From: Erythrocercus mccallii
Taxonomy: Eukaryota; Chordata; Aves; Passeriformes; Dicruridae
Length of the DNA stretch: 64,000 nucleotides
Assembly: GCA_013397435.1 (NCBI GenBank)
Contig: VZRG01002552.1
Coordinates: 1-64,000 of the forward strand
Direction of reading: 5' to 3'
Shown here: in pieces, positions 1 to 12,900 of the stretch
How positions within the stretch are numbered: position 1 is the stretch's first letter
Layout of the letters: every line of letters begins with the position of its first letter
The notes under the pieces: model-generated
Told to the model about the DNA's origin: nothing
Databases searched by the model: none
What the model saw: the letters and a program-made list of their open reading frames with translations, nothing else
Program-made: the position numbers and the translations under genes

Positions 1-3000
1 AGATGGACAAGATATCGTGGCTCTGTTTTGCCCCCAAAACCCATCTCTGTGATGATGCCCAACAAACTGTCATTGGTCCTCAATGTCTTGCAGGAGGCCC
101 CAGGCCCAGCTCACCATTGCAGGGTTTGGGGAAGAACCTTCCCAGAGGACGGTGTGATCCCAAACATCCACATGGGATACAAGGCAGCTGTCAAGAGCTA
201 AAAATCATTCCTGCTGTCCTGGCCAAAACCACATCTCCATCCTCTCACCATGGTCCCAGGAGATACAGGCTGCAGAACCTGACTCCAAAGGGCACCTCTT
301 TTGTAGACCTTGTCAGTGTTGTCTTCCCAGAAGCTTTACAAGGGTTTGGCAAACTTCTTCCCTCTTGAAACATGCCCGTCTGTCATGGAGAGCAGTCAGC
401 CCTGGAGGAGCTCTGCAAGCACTGAGAAGCATCTTCAGCTTTCTACATTAATGTTGCTGCTGGTCTATCGGCACAAGGTACCACTGGGACCCACAGTATA
501 AAAGGACTTTGCCACATCTCTCCACATTGTCCTCCAGCCAAAGGCCAACTGCAATTTAGCCAAATTTCTTTGATAACTCACACATCCTCTGATGATGAAG
601 CACTGTGAAAAAACTGCAGCCCAGACCTTGTGTAAAGCCTCAGGCAAGTTCCTCTCAGCCGGACTTTGCCTCATGATATTTAAGCTCATCTCAAGCTTAG
701 GTTTGAGGCAGGTTTGTCCTGGGGACAACCTAAAATAAACTCTGCTTGGGAAGTCAGTGCAATGGTGTCAAGGAAGACCAAAGCTCCTTTGTCCCCAGAT
801 CGCACATGTTCAGGGGCACTGCCTGGGCCCTGAGTGCACAGGAGGTCCACACCATCTTGCTTTCCTCTACCAGTGCTTGCAGGATTTGGCAGGGCTGATT
901 GCTGCAATTCAGGCTGATCCTTGCCCAAAACCGGCACTGCCAGGGCCTCAGTGCTCACTGGGAGAGGGATGGGGCTGAGCAGGCAGCAGCACATGGCACC
1001 GAGATGCCAGGCTGGATGCAGGTGGTGAGAACCCCAGGCAGCGGGACCAGCTTGTGCAAGCTGGGTGGAGCCCTGACTGTCACACCCAGGCTTTCTAAAG
1101 CGGTCTTTGCTTGGCTGGGAGGTGGAGCAGGCTGCAGCTCCACTCACACCTTCCTTCACAGCGCTCCCGGTGTGCAGCATGGCCCATGCTGGGCAGGAAG
1201 GACAGCAGTGTCCCCGTGTGTGCTGCAGTGGGGACAGAGGGGAGGCTGTGCCCTCCCTGCAGAGGGAGAGGCAGGTGCCCATGGGGCTGCTCATTGTAAC
1301 TGTGGGTATCCATAAGAGCATTGAGATCAGCACATGCTTTTGGAAATCAAAGCAGGCAGCTTTTACGATAACATCAGATCAATGCCAAAGCCGAGAAGTT
1401 TGGGGGGAAGAAGACCCTGGTAGTTTTTTCCCCTCAAACCTCCTAAAGCAGTGGGACCTGAGTGTCCGAGTACCATTTGCAATTCAGGTTCCTGACAGCT
1501 CATGGCTCACATTTAAAGCTTTGGGCATTCAAGTCAATCGGGCCTTACAAACCTAAACCTGTGCCAGTGCCTCCAGTCCCTCCATTTCAGTGGTGGGGGC
1601 TGCAAGGCTGGGGCTGGCTTGGGGCCTCCCTGCTCCTCACCATGCTGATCATGACCTCTGAGCCCATGGCTTGGCCTTGGCAGGTCAGGATGCTACTGAG
1701 ACACAGCTGCCCCACAGGCTTTAAAAAATTCACACCTTGCCATTGTAGGTTAAACCATTTCCAAATGGACATTTCCAAACCCACTTCTGGAAACTCACAA
1801 TTCAGCAATTACTAGAGTCATCATTTTAGGAATTATAGCACTTACCAGAACCCCACTGGGGTTTGGCATCTGTCTGGTTTCTAACCAGCACAGCTGGTTT
1901 TACTGGTATTTGCCAATAGCAGTGTGGTTTGGGTCATTACTACAGTGGTGTCATTTGATCTCTTGCTCCCTGTCAGGGTCCCTTCTGCCACCAGGCACAG
2001 ACACAAGTGCACAGCCAGAGTCCAAGGGGCACAAGAGGGGTCGAAGAAACAGCATGGGCAGTTCAAACCAGATTGGAGATCATCCAGCAAGAGCAAAATC
2101 ATAATAATATTATCAAATGAAGGCAAAGGTGTGGCTGCGCTGCATCTTCTTATGTCTGCAAAGGGAAAAGCTCAAATCTGAACATCCGTCTTCAAAGAGA
2201 GCTGGTTAAATACAGCAAAGGCAAAAGAACAACCACACCAGCAAAAGATACCCATTAAACAAATGCTCCTTTTACTAATTTGTCAATACAAATATGCTGT
2301 TGCAAGAGATGTCAGCTGATGTTGCTCTGTGACTCTACCAGGGAAGAAGCAAACAGCATTTCAAGACACACACCTCCCTGTCTACAGGACCTGGGAAAAG
2401 CAGCTGGGGATCTCAACATCTTTCCCACATCACACCAGCACTGTATTCCCCCATGGGAGGAGAAACACTCTAAAAGAGGGATCTACGACAAAAGCTATAA
2501 TCTAGTGTCAAAAATACTGCAAACATAGAAACAGCAGCTGCAAAGCAAAATACCAGGTGGTTCCCCAAATGGTTCATACTGGCACTTCAAGCAAAGGAAG
2601 TTTTTACCTCTCCTTGCTCTTTTGTCATTAAGACACATAAGTAACATCCTTTTGGATTGTTTTTGAGCAAAATGACTCAGTAAGTACTTAAATATGTGTA
2701 ACTGGGGTTGTGAATGAGCTGGAATTGCCATCAATCATAGAGTTAATAGTGGGAAGTACTGGCCAGAGCTGCTAACCCAGAAGCCAGTAGAACACCAGTA
2801 ATAAATCAGTAAGATACTTAAAAACTCATTCTCACATTTCACACAACAGTAAAAAACACTGTGTGAAACCGCCAGCTCAAACATGAAGGGCAGAAGATTG
2901 TCAGGGCTTTGTCAACCCAGGCAAAGAAAGCAAAAAGCTCAGAATGTACTGAAGGTACAAAAAAAGCATCCACTGCCCGGGCAACTTGCCTGCAGCAACT

Positions 3001-4089
3001 GAGAAGTTCCTGTGAACTGAGAAAGCAGCAAGATGTTTTTCCTGAGGCTTAAAGGATCATAATATCACTGGAGATCTGGGCCATGTGCTGAGTGACAGGA
3101 GGACACTTCTTGGTAGTCATTTACTCTGTGCATTCTACCATGACTGTGCCTTAATCCCCACTGCTGACAAGGATGGGGTCAATATCACAGAACTTTTCAG
3201 ATCATTTAAACTGCCATAAATCAGCTGCCTGCAAGGACAAACAAAGCTTTTTGTCACTTATTTCCTGCACCAAGACTTCCTGTAATTGCCTATAGGATGC
3301 AATTGGAAGTTCAGGCATTAAGCAAGGGCTGCTTACAACTGAGCAGCAGCTCGTGGCAAAATGGTCTTTTGGGCAAAAGGAAAAAGATCCCCATTCACTT
3401 CATATCACATCTAAACTTCACTAATATGTGGCTCTTTGAGGATGTTTTAATGCTGCACAGCAAGCTGAGCTGCTGGGAATACATAAATTCATTTGCTCAG
3501 CTCTGCTGATGGTTACAGAAGATCACACTTGAGCTGCAGAGATCCAGGTGATTCCTTATCTCCAGCTTTTGCACAAGCAACAATGAATGTAAGGAGTGAC
3601 CGTGAAGTTAAATAGGAAACTACTGGAGTGATAAGAGAAACGGCCAGAAGCTGACTGCTTAAAATGAACTTTGCTCTAAATGTTTCCTCAATATCTTAAC
3701 ACAAATATTACAAAAGAAGATTCATGTGAAACAACTGAAAAGAACCATAAAGAGGACAAAGACAAAAGCTGAAAATGTGTCTGAGATAGTTGTCTGAGCT
3801 GCTGCTTTCACATGGAGTACAGTGGCAAGGCAAAAGAAACAAGCAGCATAAGGGAGTGAATAAATTCATGTCAGCATTGTGCTTGGTAGGCAGGCACTGT
3901 AGTCATCCAGTTTTTATTGCATCCAAGGGTTGTAATAACACACCACAAACTGTGCAATGTAGCAAAATGGGCTGATCTTACTCATCCTGGGGGAGTCAGA
4001 GACATCAAGCCTAGGAGACAGGATTCTAACTTAATTCAAACCACAGGCAGGGATTTTCAATCCCACAAATTTGCTCAGGTCAGATGTGG
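1..4089. other. non-coding: FAM83C intron 1 or beyond, nothing recognised
   Basis: No exon of FAM83C or of any other gene could be recognised here. I looked on the minus strand for the conserved second-exon motifs of the FAM83 family (the VVMDIFTD-like strand and the GSYSFTW-like motif) and did not find them, so FAM83C intron 1 seems to run past the window edge. Open frames in the GC-richer 686-1333 interval occur on both strands, match no family I know and have no convincing splice or start context. Confidence 0.5.
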
Positions 4090-4269
4090 TGAGGTCCTGG
4101 CACAGGTTGCCCAGAGGAGCTGTGGCTGCCCATCCCTGGAAGTGTCCAAGACCAGGTTGGACAGGGCTTGGAGGAACCTGTTTTAGTGGAAGGTGTCCCT
4201 GCTCATGGCAGGGCATGGAATGAGATGGCCTTTAAGGTTCCTTCCAACACAAACAATTCTGAGATTCTC
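4090..4269 (+). repeat. CR1 LINE 3' end
   Basis: This is a 5'-truncated CR1 retrotransposon tail. It has the usual order for bird CR1s: 'ggcacaggttgcccagagg', then 'ggaagtgtccaagaccagg', then 'ttaaggttccttccaac', ending in ATTCTGAGATTCT. It lies in the presumed first intron of FAM83C, opposite in orientation to the gene. Confidence 0.85.
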
Positions 4270-4698
4270 ACTGTGACAGGGACTCACCAGTGGTATTCTC
4301 TTGTCCAGCTTAAAATGATGTCCAGGGCTGGAGAAGAGCCCCAGCTGTGCAGAGGGGAGCAGGGCTGGCTGGGACACACAGAGCCAGGGACACTGCAGGC
4401 CTGCCACACACTCACGCCAGGCTCTGGGACTGCTCGGCATCCCTGCAGCCATGGGCACAGAATCCATGCCCTGCAAGGGCACTCTCTGGATGACATGAAA
4501 TCCCAGGCAGAAAGAAATTACAAGAAAGGAAAGGAGCAGGAACATCTACAGGTCTGCTGCAGAAAAGGCAGTCACATCATGCCAGACATGTAGAGAGCAG
4601 TGACAGTGTGGAGTGTGTGCTTATAAGTGTGGGAGCAGCCACCAGCCCCGGGCGCTGTGGCACAAGGATCCCCTCAAGGGACACAGCTCTGTACGTAC

Positions 4699-5253
4699 CG
4701 TCCGTGCCCGGCTGATCAGAGACCGGACCAAATCCTTAATGCTGTTCGTTTTGTTTCTTTGGAAAATCACAGTGGCTTGAGTCTGGCCAGACACGGTGAG
4801 GAGCGGCGTCCCTGGCCACCCCAGCTCCAGCTCCGGAGGGTGCACATCAGACATGAGGGGGAAGTAGGTGCCCGATGTTAGTTCAGAGTTGAGGGAGAAC
4901 CTGTCTCCAGCGTCCGCATCACCAGGCTCAGCTTCTTTGTCTTTCGTTGCACTGGGGTCTGGGAAGCTTTGGTTCCTCTGATGGCTGATATATTCCATGT
5001 CCAAGGTGGAAAGAAAGGGCAGCTCCCTCTCCTCGGCGATGGCGCTCAGGTAGCCGCGCTCCCCCTGCTCAAGAAAGGCGTCGATGGCCAGCCTGGCTGT
5101 CTCGCTGTGCTGGAGCACCAGCGGGGTGGGCTCCCTCCACCACGGCTTCTTCAGCTGTTCCAGGCGGCTCTTCAGTGGCCCAGACACCCCTTGCTGGCTC
5201 CCATAGCTGCGGTGGAGCTGGGGCCTCACCTCGACTGCCAGGTAGTTGAACAT
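4699..5253 (-). CDS. FAM83C: FAM83C, first coding exon (partial gene)
   Basis: This exon encodes the first 185 residues of a FAM83-family protein, the N-terminal part of the DUF1669 domain. FAM83 proteins are known as anchors for casein kinase 1 isoforms. Visible motifs are PWWRE (37-41), an SETARLAIDAFLEQGERGY-like helix (50-68), ELPFLS (77-82), TSGTYFP (126-132), ELELGWP (141-147) and IKDLVR (172-177). They match human FAM83C, as I recall it, better than FAM83A, B, F, G or H. The exon ends at ACG|GTACGT. I chose the ATG at 5253 because the following residues align to the human start (both begin MF); the frame is open upstream to another ATG at 5388, so a start 45 residues longer is possible. 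The CK1-binding half of the domain and the C-terminal region lie outside the window. Adjacency to UQCC1 supports the name. Confidence 0.85.
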
Positions 5254-5582
5254 GACTGGAGCTGCTGATGCCGAGAGGGGTCTCTCCTGCTGGATTAGTC
5301 CTGTGTCCGTCTTCAGGTCTTTTCTGCCCCTCCTGCACTCCTGACAGGTTCCCAGCTCCTCCCAACAGGTTCCTTCAGGGCAAAACATAAGCTCAACTCC
5401 TTAATCACCAGGTACAGCCTCCCACACCGGGGGAGGAGCCGGCTTTCCCCAGCTCCCTCACCCGGCTTCCCCAGGCACGCACCTGATACTGGGTGCCCAG
5501 AGTGTCCCTTTTGCAAGGGGAAGAACAGCAGCTCTTCAAGCTGCTCCTTCCTTTTCCTTGTAACTGATTAATGTACTATCCT

Positions 5583-5606
5583 CCCCTCCCCTCCCCTTCC
5601 CTTCCC
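5583..5606 (-). promoter_or_regulatory. G-quadruplex-capable purine tract upstream of FAM83C
   Basis: Read on the minus strand, five runs of three or four G are separated by one or two bases (A or AA), which satisfies the usual intramolecular G-quadruplex pattern. The tract lies about 330 bases upstream of the chosen FAM83C start codon, on the gene's coding strand. A regulatory role is inferred from position only; it could be a simple pyrimidine-rich microsatellite. Confidence 0.45.
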
Positions 5607-8600
5607 TAGAGAGGTCCCCACCCTTGGCCTAGCAGGCTCCAACCTGTTTTGTCCCTCACTGTGCTCACAGTGGAAATGCAGATGCTGGAACTTGTTCCTG
5701 CTTGAAATTTGTTCCAAATCAAACACACTGCTTCGTGTCAGTTGTAATGAAACACAAATATCCCAAGTGGGTAATCAGACTCAGCAAAGAAACTTACTCA
5801 TCCCTGAGCCACAGATAATGCTCCTTAGCATTTCTTGGGAGCCTGGCCCTGCTACACCAGCACCTGGCAGAGAAGCCAGAACATTCTATTTTTTGACACA
5901 CAGAATCATAGTGTTTGTAGGAATCACAGCAGGAATCTTGGTCATTAGGTACTGCAGGCAATAGAAGAGCAATACTTCATGTGCTCTTTTAGCATCTCCC
6001 TGGAATCCTTCAGGGACATTCAGCCTTTGGAGTCTGGTGCTGTGTGAATGATGATACTGCCCACATGCTGTTTGTTGGGGATTAGTTAACTCCAGCTTCC
6101 CCAAAGCATCATGGAGTTAATTTGGAGGAACAGTACAGGCAGACACTGCTATGTGAATTAAAGCACTGTGTAGGAACACACCATGAAAAGATGTGTGAAG
6201 AACTGCTGAGGACCAGAGATCAGATCACCCTGGAGCTACTGAACTCCACACAGGCAACCAGGGAATGAGGAGCTGGCTGGAGAGCTGATGTGATAAATTG
6301 GCCTTTTATCTACAAAATCCCCTGACATTAAATTAAATTAAGTCATGTAAAAGCTAAATGTGTGCCCTGGAATAATCACAGGGCAATAGTCAATGGAGAG
6401 AGATGGCCATGCCTGAGTGTGAACCAGCACATCCAGACACCAGGCTCTAAATCAGCTGGGATGGATCATGTCCCCAAGGGACTATCACTCACCACCGACT
6501 ACACCTGAGTGGGATGATTAGTTTGGATTAGCTGTCTAGTCTCTAGATGCCTGAAGTCAGGATGAAGCCTCAGCAGGACTGCAAATTGCAAGAACATTGC
6601 ACTGATTGAATCAGAAAACAGAAGCTGGCTGCCAGTTGGCTGTGATGCAGTGAGCAAGGGCAAAGTAGGGATGGGACAAAACTATAACAAAGCTGCTGGC
6701 ACAGAAGTCTTATGGGTGAAAGTAAATGTTAGAACAGCTTAAAGAATAACTTCAAATGTGAAGTGAACAGCCAACTCAGTGTAAGAAAATTTGGGGAAGT
6801 AACAAAGGGAAGAGCTGTAACATAGTGCGTGTTTTTCTGGAGCTGCTTTGTCAGGGTGATAACATAAAATAAGTGTACTGTCACCCTACTTTATGCCTTC
6901 CTGAAGAGCTGAAAAGAATTTGAATTTAAAAAAAGTCATCAAATGCATATTTTCTGTCACTGATTCTGTACAGAGGATTTGTAAAGGGATTTGCACTATT
7001 TCCAGCTGGTGTTTGGTAATGATCTACTCTCCCTCCAGTAATTTCTCATGGTTCTCAGCACATGAAAGCACACACAATGTAAACATCTCCAGCCCAGCTT
7101 GTCAGGCTGGGCTCCTTCAGGGTTGGTGGGGAGAGGCAGAGACTTCTTGGAGTCAGTTACCTCACCCTGCAGCAGACACCTGGAACAGGCCCGATGAAAT
7201 GTGCCTTGGAAGTGCTTATCTCTCCCCTCTGAGCAGCAGGAGCTTGGGCTGCCCGAGTCAGTGACAGAGGTTTACCATGCAGACGTCTAAAATTAGATGA
7301 GAGGTGTCCTGTCCCTGCTGTCTGGCAAAAGGCTCTAATTGGCACTCCAGAGGCTGATTGGCCAACACAGGATGTGGGAATCCCATCAGCCCATTTTTGC
7401 CAGCTAAAAGCAGGGATCTTATCTGGAAGTGTTGTCTATACACCTTCTGCAATCAACAGAAAAAAAGACAAGGGGAAAATTCCCTCTGGCTGAACACACG
7501 CCCCAAGTGCCACTTCCAAGTCAATGTCCCTGCAGCTCTGCTCTGCCTGATATCTGAGCTCAGCCAGCATCCAAGCGTTAGGCAATACTTCATTCTTCCA
7601 TCCCACAGATGTTCTTGGAGCTCAGCAAACACAAACACCTTGCCTGGGCTTTCCACAGAAAGTACCTGTACCTGCTTCTTCCTCTTCATGCATGCATGGG
7701 AGGCAGCCTGCCAACCTGTTTCCTGATAGATCTCTGAGAGCACTCACCCGGGAACATGAGAAGCCCGATTTGCTTTTTTCCCCCCTCTATTTCAGACTGA
7801 AACTCAATCTTCCATCTCAAAACATCAGAGTGCTCCTCAGTGCTGTACCAGCATTTCGGGAAGGCACTGCATAGTGCTCCACTGCAGAATTCACTGGCAA
7901 GATGCACTCAGCCAGCACAGCTGGACAAGTCCTGATTTTAGTTCCTTCACTGAGCTCTGTCTGCACTGAACCCACAGAGCAGTGTGAAATCAAATCTCCC
8001 CATTTTTGTCCAAGATTTCCAACCATGGTGTTACAGAATCTAAGCACAGTGGCAGCACACAAATTCCGTGTTTCATCTTTTCCATTCATTTGTTAAGACC
8101 CTCTCAAATCAGGGGAGAGGCAGCCTCACAGCTGTGCCACTAATGGAGGGCACTGGACACCAGTTGCCAGCCACAGGTCAAATGATGCAACCACAGAGGA
8201 TGCTGGGGAGGCAGGGACACCCCATGCCCTGCTGTCCCTGCCCAGTGGTGTGCCCAGCACAGAGGTTCTGTCCTGTTGCAGCTCCAAGGCCTCTGCCATC
8301 CCTGTGCCATGCAGGGAAGCCAACGTGTGTCCATGGAGCTGCTGTGGTGACCCTCTGAGGTGCCAACCCGAGCTGCTCAGGGGGCTGATGCACAGCTCGC
8401 AGGAGAGGGACCACAGTGTGCTGCTTCCCTCAGCTGCTGTCCTGTACTGAACATAGGAGAAAGCACTTCCAGACACCCCTTCTGTGTTTCCCTCTAAAGG
8501 GAATCCACAGAACTGAGTGTTGTAACATCATTGGGTCTGGCTACAGCAGGAAGAGGGTGCACAGGGAGGATGTGGGACACTGAGTAAATCTGCCTAAGAT

Positions 8601-8877
8601 GCCTGGTTTTGACAGGATGTGGAGCAGCCCAGGAGCTGGCAGGTGGGATGAGGAATGAAGGAGCCCAGCTCACTGTGATGTAGTCATTAATGAAGGCTTT
8701 GCATGTGCAGGACTCCTCACTTCTAAAATGAGCACGAGGGAACTCTCACCCCTGGAAGAGCTGCAGCAGCTTCCCAACAGGATCCATGCTCAGCAGCTTC
8801 TGCAGGGCCCTGTTACATGAACACACCTGTATGAGACAGCAACACCAGGACAGCAGATGTTGCTGGTTACAGATATT

Positions 8878-8998
8878 GCTCTTTACATGACAAGTTAAAC
8901 TGAGGAAGTTCACCTTGGAAAAAAAAAAAAAAAAAGCCTTTTTTATACACAGAAACCTCCCTAAAAGATGAAAACATTTTCAAGGCAGCGTTTGGGAG
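8878..8998. repeat. duplicated non-coding segment, copy A
   Basis: This segment is clearly related to 12749-12900. Shared blocks in the same order are GCTCTTTACATGAC, ACAAGTTAAACTGAGGAAG, an A-run, GCCTTTTTTATA, ACAG, CTCCCTAAAAGA and GTTTGGGAG. This copy has a 17-base poly-A run. The similarity stops abruptly on both sides. It matches no CR1 or LTR that I recognise and has no shared reading frame. Confidence 0.7.
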
Positions 8999-9917
8999 TG
9001 TTTCCACTAACCTGCCCCAGGTCCCCCTGGCAGATCTATTGCCACCTAAAGTCCCTCGCTGCTCCCAGCATATCACATCTGGAACAGTCACTGAGATGTA
9101 ACAGCAGAAGCTGGAATCACTCTCATGTGAGCCCTCTGCATTCCCAGTGGAAGGATGAGGGCCAGCCATCTCTTCTGTCCCACAAATGAGCAGAGCAAGC
9201 TGCCCAGCAGGTTGCATGACTGTAAGCAAAACAAGTACTCCCTCAACATGTTGAGCAACTTCAGGAAGAACACACAGGGCAGCCCTGAACGCCTGAAGAA
9301 GGGGCAGTGGTCAAAAAAAACCTCACCAGAGGAGTCTGGGAAGGATTACAGGATTGTTAATATGCAACTGCCCCAGTCAGGGTGCAGGAGGCCGGGCAGC
9401 CACAGGAGGCTGTGGCACCCACAGGTGACAGCTCCTCTGCAGGCAGAGGAGGGGCAGGCACAGCAGAGCCCACTGGTCACTCGTGTTGAGCCTCAGGGTC
9501 TTTCCTATGTCCTTGCCAACTTTCCCAGGCTCTCACATAAGCTGCTGCCCTCTCCTTGCCTTCTCAAGAGCTTCAAGAGAACATGGAGCATGCTGAGGGC
9601 CGGGCCATGCAGACACAACGTGCCCAGAGATGGAGATCCTGTTCCCTGTGGCACAGGAACACCATCACCCCGAGCTGGGACAGGTGTCCATCCAACCTGG
9701 GAGAGCTGGATACAGTGCAGGTCAGTGGGAAGGACAGGACATGGGTTCATCAAAGCCTTTTGTAGAGAAAAGAGCAAAGAAGCCTTGATTAGAGTTCATT
9801 AATCAAGGGGACAACAGAGATCAGAAAAAGCAGGGCAGATGTGAAGAGGCAGATGGGGAGGAGAGGGGCCCACACAGGGAGGTCTCCACTAGGAAACTTG
9901 GACAATGTTCTCAGGAA

Positions 9918-10019
9918 CAGGGTGGGATTCTTGGGGTCCTATGCAGAGCCAGGAGCTGGACTCAGTGATCCTGACTGGGTCCCTTCCAGGTCAGGATATT
10001 CCATGATTCTATGATTCTA
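9918..10019 (+). repeat. CR1 LINE 3' end (short)
   Basis: This CR1 tail contains 'gggtgggattcttggggtcc', 'atgcagagccaggagctgga' and 'ccttccaggtcaggatattc', and ends CATGATTCTATGATTCT. It belongs to the same subfamily as the copies at 16991 and 56310, which share the 'aggatattccatgattc' ending. Confidence 0.8.
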
Positions 10020-11600
10020 AATTAGGTGCCACCAGCATCACCCAAGAAAAATGCTCATGTACAAGGCTGTGGCCATGACCAAACCCCACACTGGGGCCTG
10101 AAATATCCACTGCATTTGTGGCACAGCTCTTAGCAGAAGAATTAGGAAGACATAGCAGTTTCTAGGTATGGATTAAGTTAAACACAATTCCCTACATTGG
10201 GACTTTCCTCTTCCTGGAAGGAAGCACCCAGTGCAGCTTTGGAGCTCAATGCCTCATTCAGCATAGCTGTAGAGGGGATCAGCAAACCTCTCCAAATGCT
10301 CAAGCAGTACTTCAGCACATCCCTGGGATGCAGACAACCACCAGGATTTAACCATTCTCCAACAAGTAGGAGAATGTGGAAAATACGAGTAGGTCACAGG
10401 GTAGGGCATGGCTCCCACTGCTCCTCACATTTCACAGGGACCAAGCCTGCACAACCAATCCCCTCCCCCCCTCCCAGCTGATGCTCAGCCTCCCCAGAGC
10501 TTTGCTCCTCTTCACCTACTCTACATTCATCTGGTTGAAAGTTCTGGTGGAAAGATTTGTTCTTAGTATCCAGTTTCTGCATCTCGCATTTGCTGAGCCA
10601 AGGGCAGGGAGACAGGACAGTGTTAATTCAGGAGCAGCAGTTCTGACCTGAGGGCTTGGTGGGGCAGAGACAAAACTGAAAACATCACTTTGCAGAAGGT
10701 GAGGATGCAAGTCACAAATCTGGGAAGTGGCAACTGCACTTCAACAGAGCTTAAGCACTGGATAGCACAGGAAATGTGGAGATTGAGGATGCCTGTGCTC
10801 TCAGCACTGCAGCACTTTGAAGATGCAGGAGAAAACAGTCCAACACCCGAAGGTGATGGGCGCACAACAGCCAAGGTGACACAGGAAAACATTTAACCAC
10901 CTAAAATAGAGAGTGGGCATTGAAGAGTATCAGAGGACTCCCCCTTACTCCAAAACATCTCAAAAATACCAGCCTAAAGCAAGAGACTTCCCAAGTTTGA
11001 CCCTGTGAGACAAAACATGCTCCGTGGTGCAAAACAGAACACAAGGAAGACACTGAGTGCTCATCCTTCTACCAACAGAGAGCAACCCAGGATCCAGCTG
11101 AAATCATGAGTGCTTCCTATGGGCTCATGTCTCTTCATTTTAACATACCTGGGAAAGTTGAAGAGTAAGTCCTTCGGAATCCTAAGCAATGTCCAAATGC
11201 TGTACATGAGATAGATCAGACTGGATGATAAAGTGGTTCCTTCCAGAAAAAGTTCACATGGATATGTTCATTTAAATACAGTAAATGTCTCCAAGCTGAT
11301 GGTCTGAGACTACTTTCCAAAAACCCATAAACAAAGAACTGTCTGTAAGTGAAATACCTTAATTCCCTCTGGGAAACTTTGAAAATAGGAAAAGACAAGC
11401 TTTACAATGTTTGGTTAAACCCCCTCTGTTCTGCTGCCCTTGAAGCAGAGCTGTGCCTAGGAATCGCTCACCTGCCAATCTCTGCTGCTGGCACACTTGC
11501 AATGGGAAATTTACTTTCTTTCCTTCTGGCTGGAGAGATGTCTTATATAAGATACTGACAATGGCAGCTTTCTTGCTCACCTAGAGCAATATGGGTTACA

Positions 11601-11832
11601 TCAGAATCCCAGAATGGTTTGGGATGGAAGGAACTTTATTTAAAAGTTCATCCCATTCCACCCCCTGCCATGGGCAGGGACAACTTCCACTATCCCAGGT
11701 TGCTCCAAGCCCTGTCCAACCTGGCCTTGGCACTTCCAGGGATCGAGGGGCAGCCACAGCTGCTCTGAGCACCCTGTGCCAGGGCCTCTCCAGCCTCACA
11801 GGGAAGGATTTCTTCCTGATATCCAATCTAGT
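11601..11832 (-). repeat. CR1 LINE 3' end
   Basis: Read on the plus strand this is a reversed CR1: it opens with 'cagaatcccagaatggtttg', continues with 'ccctgccatgggcaggga' and 'caggttgctccaagccctgt', and runs to 'cttcctgatatccaatct'. The CR1 3' end is therefore at about 11601. Confidence 0.85.
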
Positions 11833-12748
11833 ATTGCAGGATCCTGTCTCTGGGTAACGAATGACTGGGAAGCAGTCTTCCCTGGTCCTGTGTAGCCTCC
11901 AGTGGATTTTGCCTCTCTAACAAATTACCCTTTTAATTCAGAGAGAGCATCTGCCTTGTTTTTTCACCAGGCCCCACACGCCCAAGCACACCCCACTGCT
12001 GGCTCAGCCCTTACAGCGGGTGGGTGAAGGCATTCATGGCCCAGCCAGAGCTGTGATTACAGGCCTTTATTCCCACCCTAATAAAAGGTGCAAGGGCAGA
12101 TGCCAATGACTCCAATCTGGCACCATCACTTGTGGAGCCTCCTGCCCATAAACACAGGGGAGGGTTCAGTTTGACCGCACGCTGTCCCACATTCAGAGCA
12201 CAAAGGTGTTCTCCCCTCCAGGCCAGCCTGAGAATTCCTGCAGCTCTCCGGCCTTCCCGCAGCCATGCACGGCCCCTGGGCTGGATGCTGGTGTGCTCCC
12301 AGCCCTGTGTTCCCATGGCATGGAGAACATGAGCCCAGGTTTAAATTACACAGCAGGAAAGGGGTTAAAGTTTAAATAACTGTTTTGTATATGAATTAAT
12401 GTATGTAGCTTTGAGCCAAAATATCTACCATTAATTTTTCCACCTATTTCAGGAGCAGTAAGATACACAAAGTAAAGTTTATTTTGGTACTTGGTATACT
12501 TCACTCTCATTAAAAATAAATTAATCAGCAAATTCCTACACAGCTCAGCCTTCTTTTATGTAAATACAAGCCAGCTGTAATGAATTACAAGGTGTTATTA
12601 TCTCACACACACTGTATAATACTTCACACATAAGAGGTTTCTCTGCCTAGCTCAGCTTTCAACAAAAGCATCTTAAATAAACTCCAAGCAAGTTGTTTGG
12701 GCTGTAATGTTTTCACAGAGAAGGGATACATCTCACACAGAAAGAGGG

Positions 12749-12900
12749 GCTCTTTACATGACTCATTTTATAACAAGTTAAACTGAGGAAGCTCGCCCTG
12801 GAAAAAAAAATGACAAAATGCCTTTTTTATATACAGAAGGCTCCCTAAAAGAAGATTAAAAAAAAAACCAACAAAACCCACACAACGCAGTGTTTGGGAG
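12749..12900. repeat. duplicated non-coding segment, copy B
   Basis: This is the second copy of the segment at 8878-8998, in direct orientation about 3.9 kb away. It differs by a short insertion after TTTACATGAC (tcattttata-type), a longer A-rich stretch after CTCCCTAAAAGA, and scattered substitutions, so the duplication is old or the two are copies of an unrecognised dispersed repeat. Confidence 0.7.

Noticed and set aside
497..505. TATAAAAGG, a good TATA box on the plus strand
   Set aside because: No gene-like frame, first exon or initiator follows it, and the region seems to be in or beyond a FAM83C intron on the other strand. Chance is the simplest reading.
686..1333. 215-codon open frame on the minus strand
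   Set aside because: The product has no recognisable domain, is low in complexity (Ser, Pro, Gly, Leu, Cys), and the same GC-rich stretch is open in other frames. It does not resemble later FAM83C exons.
5900..5940. 'agaatcatagtgtttgtagg' resembling a reversed CR1 tail
   Set aside because: Only the terminal octamer-like text matches; the sequence beyond it does not follow any CR1 3' UTR that I recognise.
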